A stretch of DNA of 18,564 bases, taken from NCBI GenBank assembly GCA_022865445.1, contig JALHSX010000242.1, positions 1 through 18,564 of the forward strand. Reading direction: 5' to 3'. Of the stretch, positions 1 to 4,609 are shown piece after piece (within the stretch, counting starts at the first letter, position 1; every line of letters starts with the position of its first letter). Both the position numbers and the translations under genes were made by a program. The notes below the pieces were generated by a model that was not told where the DNA came from, did no database searches, and was given only the letters and a program-made list of their open reading frames with translations. This DNA is from Thermoplasmata archaeon. GTDB lineage: Archaea; Thermoplasmatota; Thermoplasmata; UBA10834.

Positions 1-641
1 CTTCTGGTGCGCATCTGAACGATCTGGTCCGAGTGCTCGTACAGCAATGTTGCCAGCTTTGGGCTTGGTCGGACCTGCTGATGAGTGTTGTTTGTGAGTA
101 TGGAGATGGTCTCGTGCTCCTTCGTCACCCTTGATATATCCTCGAGACACCTCCTCAGGAGCTGGTGCGATTCCATCCACTTCATGTCCTTGTCGAGGAA
201 CATCTCGGTTATGGATGACACGATGACGGCGCACGGCGAGCTTCTCTCGACCTGCTCCTCGAGCTTCTCGTCGATCAGAGTTACGAGCTGATATGCGGTG
301 AACGCCCTTGACACGTTCACTCGGGATAGAATGTCCCGCTTGTTGAGTCTCAGCCGCTTGCACAGAGTGCTGATGGCATACGGATCGATGGCATTCCCGC
401 CGTCTATCCAGACGACCTCCTCATCGAACTGCGAGATCGCGCGGACGCAGAGAAGGTGCAAAAGGCTTGAGGTGTAGCTGTTGTCGCTGTCGAGCAGCGC
501 GACCTGGGCTGAACGGAAGCCGCCTATGAGTTCGTCTAGCTGCAGGATCGAGGTCCCCAGAACCCTTTCATGTAGCAGCGGCTCCTCGCCGACTATTTGC
601 ACGAGCGGTTGCTCGAGCGCTGCTGTTCTCTGGATCTGCAA
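1..641 (-). CDS. RadA/KaiC-like RecA-fold protein with degenerate ATPase motifs (partial, C-terminus beyond window)
   Basis: This reading frame stays open from 641 to the left edge, giving at least 213 residues. The pattern is that of a RadA/Rad51 core. An I-D-G-G-N segment (about 79-83) matches the RadA IDTEN strand, then come R-V-N-V-S-R-A-F (107-114), an I-L-T-N-N strand and a final S-D-Q-I-V-Q-M-R. The nucleotide-binding motifs are lost. The Walker A position reads D-S-D-N-S-Y-T-S-S (about 51-59) with no GKT/GKS, and the Walker B strand reads A-V-I-V-S-S-I-T without the Asp. It is therefore probably a non-hydrolysing RecA-fold paralogue; its role is unknown. I chose the TTG start because an in-frame TGA lies three codons upstream and GGTGA sits six bases before it. 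A GTG at 602 is the alternative but has no binding site. The gene follows the radical SAM gene after 118 bp. Confidence 0.72.
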   Translation of the reverse strand, partial: MQIQRTAALEQPLVQIVGEEPLLHERVLGTSILQLDELIGGFRSAQVALLDSDNSYTSSLLHLLCVRAISQFDEEVVWIDGGNAIDPYAISTLCKRLRLNKRDILSRVNVSRAFTAYQLVTLIDEKLEEQVERSSPCAVIVSSITEMFLDKDMKWMESHQLLRRCLEDISRVTKEHETISILTNNTHQQVRPSPKLATLLYEHSDQIVQMRTR

Positions 642-679
642 GCAGTGTCACCAGCGTCGCATTATCGGTCGTTCTGGGG

Positions 680-685
680 TTAAAC
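680..685 (-). promoter_or_regulatory. Possible TATA-like element for the RadA-like gene
   Basis: On the minus strand the 118-bp gap upstream of the RadA-like gene reads CCGTTTAACC here. Archaeal spacing would put transcription start near 656, leaving a leader of about 15 nt that holds the GGTGA ribosome binding site. A second AT-rich stretch, TTATAT near 723-728, is an alternative. Weak, inferred from position only. Confidence 0.25.
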
Positions 686-759
686 GGCTGCAGGGGGGAG
701 CATGGTGAAACTAGTGCGTCGAATATAATCCAGCAAACCAGCACCTGCCTCTTCATTCA

Positions 760-1812
760 TCAGACATCGAGCATCTCTTTCTCTATCGCATAGAAGCAAT
801 AGGGATCATTATGGAATGTCCCGGTCATCGAATATGACACTGAGGAACAGCCACCGCCGCACTCTAGTTCATTCTTGCAGCCAGCGCAGTTCGGCCCAGG
901 AATCATCTCATCGGTTTTCCGGTTGTACGGAAAGCTGTCTTCACTCTCCCAGATATCCCTGAGCCGCCTCTGCCTTACATTCCCCTCCAGGAACCTATCG
1001 TTACCCATCGACAAGCAGCCCACTATGTTCCCATCGCTCGTAACTCCAATCGATGAAATGCCCGCGGTGCACCCATCCCAATGACAGCCCGGGAGAAGCT
1101 TCGAGTAGTATCCATAGCAGTGAGCGCCAACGACCGGTAGATCCTCGAACTTGTTCCTTACACGCTCCTTTGCGATGAACAACGCGGTCGCGTAGAACTC
1201 CTCGCGAGAGAGCGCGAGCTCACGCTGGAAGTTCCCGAAAGGCATAGCGATCTGGATCTGCCAATTCACGCCCTTTCCAATGATGATCTCCTTCAGCTTC
1301 GGAAGGTCTTTGAAATTAAGCTTGCTCACAGTCGTGATTACCGTTGTCTGGATATTGTTCTTGCAGAGGAGCTCAATCGCGGAAACGGTTTTCTCCCAAG
1401 TGTTCCTCCCCCGGATTTGCTCGTGGTTCTCCTTCACACCATCCAGGCTGATTCCGACGACCTTTGGTTCGATTCTCCTGACCTTGTCGATGTATCGGTC
1501 CATCATCGTTCCATTGGACACGAAACAAACGTTCATTCCGAGGTCCTTGACGCTCCTGGCGATTGTGAAGCAATCGGACCTGAGGAATGATTCTCCACCC
1601 ATCAAGGACACGTCCGTGCATCCGAGGTCCGCAAGTTGCTCGCATACGCTGAAGGACTCCTTAGTTGTCAATTCGTCCTTTCTTGGGACCCCCGCGGACG
1701 ATCCACAATGAGTGCAGCGGAGGTTGCACTCAAGAGTGAATTCCCACACGGCGCACGACAACCGTCGCTCCCTCTGCGGCCTTCGTCTAGATTTCCCTAG
1801 AGTAAGCCTCAT
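760..1812 (-). CDS. Radical SAM/SPASM domain protein, putative peptide or protein modification enzyme
   Basis: The 350-residue protein has a full radical SAM core and SPASM domain. The CX3CX2C cluster motif is C29, C33, C36, and M-G-G-E-S near residue 95 is the GGE SAM-binding motif. The C-terminal third has C243, C248, C266, then C309, C312, C318, C322 and C339; the CX2CX5CX3C run plus a last Cys is a normal SPASM arrangement for auxiliary [4Fe-4S] clusters. SPASM enzymes such as AlbA, PqqE, MftC and anSME use radical chemistry on peptides or proteins. The ATG at 1812 lies 26 nt inside the preceding small membrane protein gene, with no TATA box visible before it, so translation is probably coupled. 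Its likely substrates are the three tandem small proteins upstream. That link is inferred from gene order, and the exact reaction cannot be read from the sequence. Confidence 0.9.
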   Translation of the reverse strand: MRLTLGKSRRRPQRERRLSCAVWEFTLECNLRCTHCGSSAGVPRKDELTTKESFSVCEQLADLGCTDVSLMGGESFLRSDCFTIARSVKDLGMNVCFVSNGTMMDRYIDKVRRIEPKVVGISLDGVKENHEQIRGRNTWEKTVSAIELLCKNNIQTTVITTVSKLNFKDLPKLKEIIIGKGVNWQIQIAMPFGNFQRELALSREEFYATALFIAKERVRNKFEDLPVVGAHCYGYYSKLLPGCHWDGCTAGISSIGVTSDGNIVGCLSMGNDRFLEGNVRQRRLRDIWESEDSFPYNRKTDEMIPGPNCAGCKNELECGGGCSSVSYSMTGTFHNDPYCFYAIEKEMLDV

Positions 1813-2146
1813 AGTAAGTTCCTACGCCAAAGTTGGGTGGATCTCTCAGAGCCGCACCAAGGGAGAATGACAAGACTGCCAGAAAAGCTAGCACTATCCC
1901 GAGCTGCCACCTCCGCTTCCGGCTTCTGATAGCCATCAATGGTCCTGCCGTGGCTGCCGAGAACGGATAGCTCTCTGACGACGTGTTGCCCGCTATGAGA
2001 TTTCCTGCGACGAACGAACCCACAACAACGACGGCTCCGGCAACTATGGTCCACAAACGAGATTGCCCTGCCATTTCGCGGACTTTGCGCATGTCGTTTT
2101 CCGTCAACTGAAGATCCCGACTGACATCAGTCAGCTTCGAACTCAT
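1787..2146 (-). CDS. Small membrane protein, third tandem paralogue with Y-x-x-Y-x-R tail
   Basis: No known family is recognised. The 119-residue protein has a charged N-terminal segment (1-31), a hydrophobic helix (about 32-53), a loop with Y60-P61-F62, a weaker hydrophobic stretch (63-73), the basic R-S-R-K-R-R-W (74-80), a helix (81-100) and the tail F-G-V-G-T-Y-Y-E-A-Y-S-R-E-I. It matches the two upstream genes in motif order: YPF, W80 exactly 20 residues after the Tyr, FGVGT as in the second copy, and YxxYxR near the end. Two or three membrane passes are possible; with three, the N-terminus is inside and the tail outside. The last 26 bases overlap the radical SAM start, so the tail codons also serve that gene's initiation. 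The ATG sits about 29 bases after a strong TATA box, implying a leaderless transcript. Confidence 0.82.
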   Translation of the reverse strand: MSSKLTDVSRDLQLTENDMRKVREMAGQSRLWTIVAGAVVVVGSFVAGNLIAGNTSSESYPFSAATAGPLMAIRSRKRRWQLGIVLAFLAVLSFSLGAALRDPPNFGVGTYYEAYSREI

Positions 2147-2171
2147 CCAACTCGTAACAACCTCAAACCGC

Positions 2172-2179
2172 TATAAAAG
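2172..2179 (-). promoter_or_regulatory. TATA box of the third small membrane protein gene
   Basis: The minus strand reads CCCTTTTATAGC, with CTTTTATA as the box. Its centre is about 29 nt upstream of the ATG at 2146, so transcription should begin within a few bases of the start codon. This is the best TATA match in the window. It lies in an 84-bp gap between paralogues two and three and would drive the third paralogue plus the coupled radical SAM gene. Confidence 0.6.
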
Positions 2180-2230
2180 GGTTGGTCAGTCATTGACATA
2201 GACGTCATCGTAGCTGAAATTGCCAGAGTG

Positions 2231-2605
2231 TCATTTTCGGTGATAAACACCGTACTTGGTGCCTACGCCAAACGTCTGGGAAGGCATCTCTGCCGATACA
2301 GCGAAAAAGGTCATGAATGCAACCACGGCCACGATGGCCGCTGCAATCCATGACTTGCGCGATGTTCCGACCAGAAGAACAGAAGTAGGCAACAACTGGG
2401 CATACGGATAGCCTCCGTTGGAGTCAGTTGTTGAAATCGAATTGGCCCCTCCCCCTGCTATGAATCCTGCAAGAGCCGCAAGGACTGTTGCTGCGACTTG
2501 AGCGATTCGCGACAACACAACCTTTCGCCTTGCGGCCTTAATCGTACCGATATCCTCAGGGACGACATTCAGTCTCTTTGCGATGTCCAGCGGTCTCGAA
2601 CCCAT
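2231..2605 (-). CDS. Small membrane protein, second tandem paralogue with Y-x-x-Y-x-R tail
   Basis: The 124-residue protein is related to its two neighbours but matches no family I know. It has an amphipathic, charged N-terminus with E-D-I at 17-19, a helix (about 31-52), a polar Gly/Ser/Thr loop, Y66-P67-Y68, a short hydrophobic stretch (70-80), T-S-R-K-S-W (81-86), a second strong helix (87-104) and the tail T-F-G-V-G-T-K-Y-G-V-Y-H-R-K. Distance from Y66 to W86 is 20, as in both neighbours. The ATG at 2605 is preferred over an in-frame TTG at 2617 because a TATA-like stretch lies 29 nt before the ATG, which suits leaderless translation. It lies 65 bp downstream of the first paralogue's stop when counted from this ATG. 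Confidence 0.8.
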   Translation of the reverse strand: MGSRPLDIAKRLNVVPEDIGTIKAARRKVVLSRIAQVAATVLAALAGFIAGGGANSISTTDSNGGYPYAQLLPTSVLLVGTSRKSWIAAAIVAVVAFMTFFAVSAEMPSQTFGVGTKYGVYHRK

Positions 2606-2630
2606 CAAACCAAACAAGGTCTGTGCGGCT

Positions 2631-2638
2631 ATTACAAT
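2631..2638 (-). promoter_or_regulatory. Weak TATA-like element of the second small membrane protein gene
   Basis: The minus strand reads GATTGTAATAG. The centre lies about 29 nt upstream of the ATG at 2605, the same spacing as for the neighbouring genes. The match to a TATA box is poor, so the support is mainly the repeated spacing. Confidence 0.35.
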
Positions 2639-2662
2639 CCTTCGGTTCCGTTGACGACGAAG

Positions 2663-3046
2663 TCATTGCGGCTTTCTTGAGTAGACGCCGTAAAGCATCG
2701 CACTTGGCTCCGGACGGGTAAGAGAGTATATCATCTGAGCAGAAAACCCGACAACGAACCCGATGACCGTCAGGATGGACACGCCCTTCCAGGAGCTTCT
2801 CCTTGCGATTGACGTCGAAGAGAGTGCCATGCTTGCCATAGCATATGGATAGCCGCTAGGTTGTTGAGGAGGCGGGAACGCAATACGTCCTGCCAGAATG
2901 CCCATTATTGCAGCGATGACCGGAAGCGCTAGCTGCGCTACCCTGATGATCCGGGCAAATATGGCCGCCTTCCCGATTTCTGAGATGTCTGACTGTCGTA
3001 TTTCGAAAGGTCTCCCAATCTCTGAGGCTCTTTTCGGGTCAATCAT
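2663..3046 (-). CDS. Small membrane protein, first tandem paralogue with Y-x-x-Y-x-R tail
   Basis: The 127-residue protein is the first of three tandem paralogues and the most diverged. It has a charged N-terminus with S-D-I at 19-21, a hydrophobic helix (about 36-57), a Pro/Gln-rich loop, Y66-P67-Y68, a short apolar stretch (69-80), A-R-R-S-S-W (81-86), a second helix (88-108) and a tail ending M-L-Y-G-V-Y-S-R-K-P-Q. The Y66-W86 spacing is 20, as in the others; the FGVGT segment of the other two is absent, but YGVY is shared with the second copy. No signal peptide cleavage site is evident. The ATG at 3046 is preferred over a TTG at 3055 because a TATA-like box lies 27 nt before it. It begins 36 bp after the methyltransferase stop. 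Function unknown. Confidence 0.8.
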   Translation of the reverse strand: MIDPKRASEIGRPFEIRQSDISEIGKAAIFARIIRVAQLALPVIAAIMGILAGRIAFPPPQQPSGYPYAMASMALSSTSIARRSSWKGVSILTVIGFVVGFSAQMIYSLTRPEPSAMLYGVYSRKPQ

Positions 3047-3069
3047 CTGGACCAAATCAGGCTCGGGCG

Positions 3070-3076
3070 ATTTAAG
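3070..3076 (-). promoter_or_regulatory. TATA-like element of the first small membrane protein gene
   Basis: The minus strand reads GTCTTAAATCG. The centre of CTTAAAT is 27 nt upstream of the ATG at 3046, predicting a leaderless transcript. It lies in the short gap after the methyltransferase stop codon, so this gene could be expressed apart from the gene before it. Confidence 0.45.
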
Positions 3077-3082
3077 ACCTCG

Positions 3083-4363
3083 TCAAATCTCGAGTATTGG
3101 CGTCGTGTCTCCGGCTTCTGCTCTTCCGCTGGAGAAGCGGTTCAGCTCAGACTTCACCTTCTTTCTTGAGGCGACTCCTGGCATTAAGTCGATGGTTTCT
3201 CGATAGCGTCTGCTGACTACGTCGGGGCTCCGACCAGAGATTGCCGATATTCTCGCTAGGTTCCAGTGGGCGAGAGGGTTGCGCGGGTTGATGCTAAGAG
3301 ATTCGGTCAGTCTGCTCTCAGCCTCGGCCAGGTTCTTCATTGAGAATGCTTTCACTCCTGCGCTGAAGGATTTCTGCGCTTCCTGAAGAACGATGCTGAG
3401 GTCAAACAGAGCTATGTATCTGGGATTCAGAGCACGTACGTATTCGAGCCGTTCCGTGCGCAGAGAAGGATTCTCCAGGCAATCGCGGACGAGGGATTCG
3501 ACCCTTGAGACAAATAAGCCGAACTCTCTGTGCACATCGAGTCCTTTCCTGCTTCGTATCCAGAGCTCGAATGCCCTTTCGTGGAACCTCATATCGACGA
3601 GCTCTCTTAGGAATGCCCGTTCTTCAGAGACCTCGGGCTCGTCTAGCTTGCATGACGCGACCCCCTCATCCAGGAGCGCAAGCGGGATGGTGGGATTGCA
3701 CGGGGCGAGCCTTGAGATCAACTCACGTCGCAGGTCCCTGCTCGCAAACGCACTGGGAGCCGAACGCGCCTTTTCGATCCAATTCTCCAGAGGTATCAGG
3801 ACAAACGAGTCTCGTGTGCCCAGAGCCTGTCCTAGCCGCTTTCGGAAGCATGCGAAGAACATCTTCTCCTCTGCGTTGTGTTGCTTTTTGCACTTGATCC
3901 GCAACCCGGGCTCGTAGGTGTGCGTTGTCTCCTTTTCTCTGACAACATCACAGAAGCCGGTCAGCTTCAGCATTTGTTCGAGATGTTCGAAGGTGAAACC
4001 AGACTTGTGTTGAAACCCCGGACTGTCGATGCCAAAGATCCATTGAAGCGTGGTCTCTTTTTGCCCATTCTTCGACTTGAACAGTTTCCTGAGGGAGCGA
4101 GCGAGGTCCGGGGTTTCGAGCACCAACTCTGCTCCGGGCTTTAGAACCCTGAACCACTCCGCGAGCAAGTATCTAAGATGAACCAGGTCGAAATGCTCAA
4201 TCAATTGAGCAGCCTCAATCACATCAATGCAGTTGGATTCAAAGGGTAGGACCGCGACATCAGCCAACATGTCCGCAACGGATCCGTCGTCCCTGTCGAT
4301 GTTGATGCATCCAGGCTTGTAAGCAGAACCACAGCCAAGATTGACTCTCAGCAATTCCACCAT
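3083..4363 (-). CDS. Class I SAM-dependent methyltransferase with TPR-like C-terminal region
   Basis: The 426-residue protein opens with a Rossmann methyltransferase: motif I is V7-N-L-G-C-G-S13, with D23 at the end of the next strand (I-N-I-D), then a motif resembling post-I (V-L-P-F, about 40), I-E-H-F, and F-R-V-L-K-P-G (motif III, near 95). This is the form seen in type-11-like methyltransferases that often accompany glycan or peptide tailoring genes. The domain ends near residue 165. The middle (165-320) is alpha-helical and unrecognised. Residues about 325-400 look like one or two TPR units (F-S-M-K-N-L-A-E-A-E-S-R-L, then I-N-P-R-N-P-L-A-H-W-N-L-A-R), suggesting a protein partner. It is the first gene of the leftward cluster, with its own TATA box 30 nt before the ATG. 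Substrate unknown; neighbouring small membrane proteins are candidates by position only. Confidence 0.8.
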   Translation of the reverse strand: MVELLRVNLGCGSAYKPGCINIDRDDGSVADMLADVAVLPFESNCIDVIEAAQLIEHFDLVHLRYLLAEWFRVLKPGAELVLETPDLARSLRKLFKSKNGQKETTLQWIFGIDSPGFQHKSGFTFEHLEQMLKLTGFCDVVREKETTHTYEPGLRIKCKKQHNAEEKMFFACFRKRLGQALGTRDSFVLIPLENWIEKARSAPSAFASRDLRRELISRLAPCNPTIPLALLDEGVASCKLDEPEVSEERAFLRELVDMRFHERAFELWIRSRKGLDVHREFGLFVSRVESLVRDCLENPSLRTERLEYVRALNPRYIALFDLSIVLQEAQKSFSAGVKAFSMKNLAEAESRLTESLSINPRNPLAHWNLARISAISGRSPDVVSRRYRETIDLMPGVASRKKVKSELNRFSSGRAEAGDTTPILEI

Positions 4364-4388
4364 TCTCTTTCGGAATCGTTTCCTGGTC

Positions 4389-4397
4389 TATATCTAA
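4389..4397 (-). promoter_or_regulatory. TATA box of the methyltransferase gene
   Basis: The minus strand reads CATTAGATATAGACC. The centre of TTAGATATA is 30 nt upstream of the ATG at 4363, so the transcript would have a leader of only about 4 nt. It is the leftward half of a 246-bp divergent promoter region (4364-4609) in which I see no gene. Confidence 0.5.
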
Positions 4398-4568
4398 TGG
4401 TGGCTTCGGGTCACGTCGCAGATGTCCGGCGGGACCTAGGTTTGAATGGCGTCGGTGCTGTATCTAGTAGTCACGATGAGAGGCTGCTCCTTCGGTAGGA
4501 ACAAGAGTTAGATTATGGCCTCGTTTTCCAGCGCCGTATTAGTTGTCTTGATAATCGCCACAACTATG

Positions 4569-4576
4569 TTTAAGTA
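4569..4576 (+). promoter_or_regulatory. TATA-like element of the 963-residue membrane coiled-coil protein gene
   Basis: The plus strand reads TATGTTTAAGTACAC. The centre of TTTAAGTA is near 4572, which predicts transcription from about 4598, some 12 nt before the GTG at 4610. It is the rightward half of the divergent promoter region. Confidence 0.45.
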
Positions 4577-4609
4577 CACTTAGGGCGCTTTTCGCTTAAC
4601 GATTCCAGA

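Noticed and set aside
568..756. 62-codon minus-strand open frame starting just after the radical SAM gene, tempting as a precursor peptide
   Set aside because: It overlaps the RadA-like gene in another frame, has no recognisable leader or core pattern, and lacks a good ribosome binding site.
4398..4500. A 33-codon plus-strand frame in the divergent promoter region
   Set aside because: It begins on top of the leftward TATA box, has no binding site or hydrophobic or cysteine pattern, and length is within chance.
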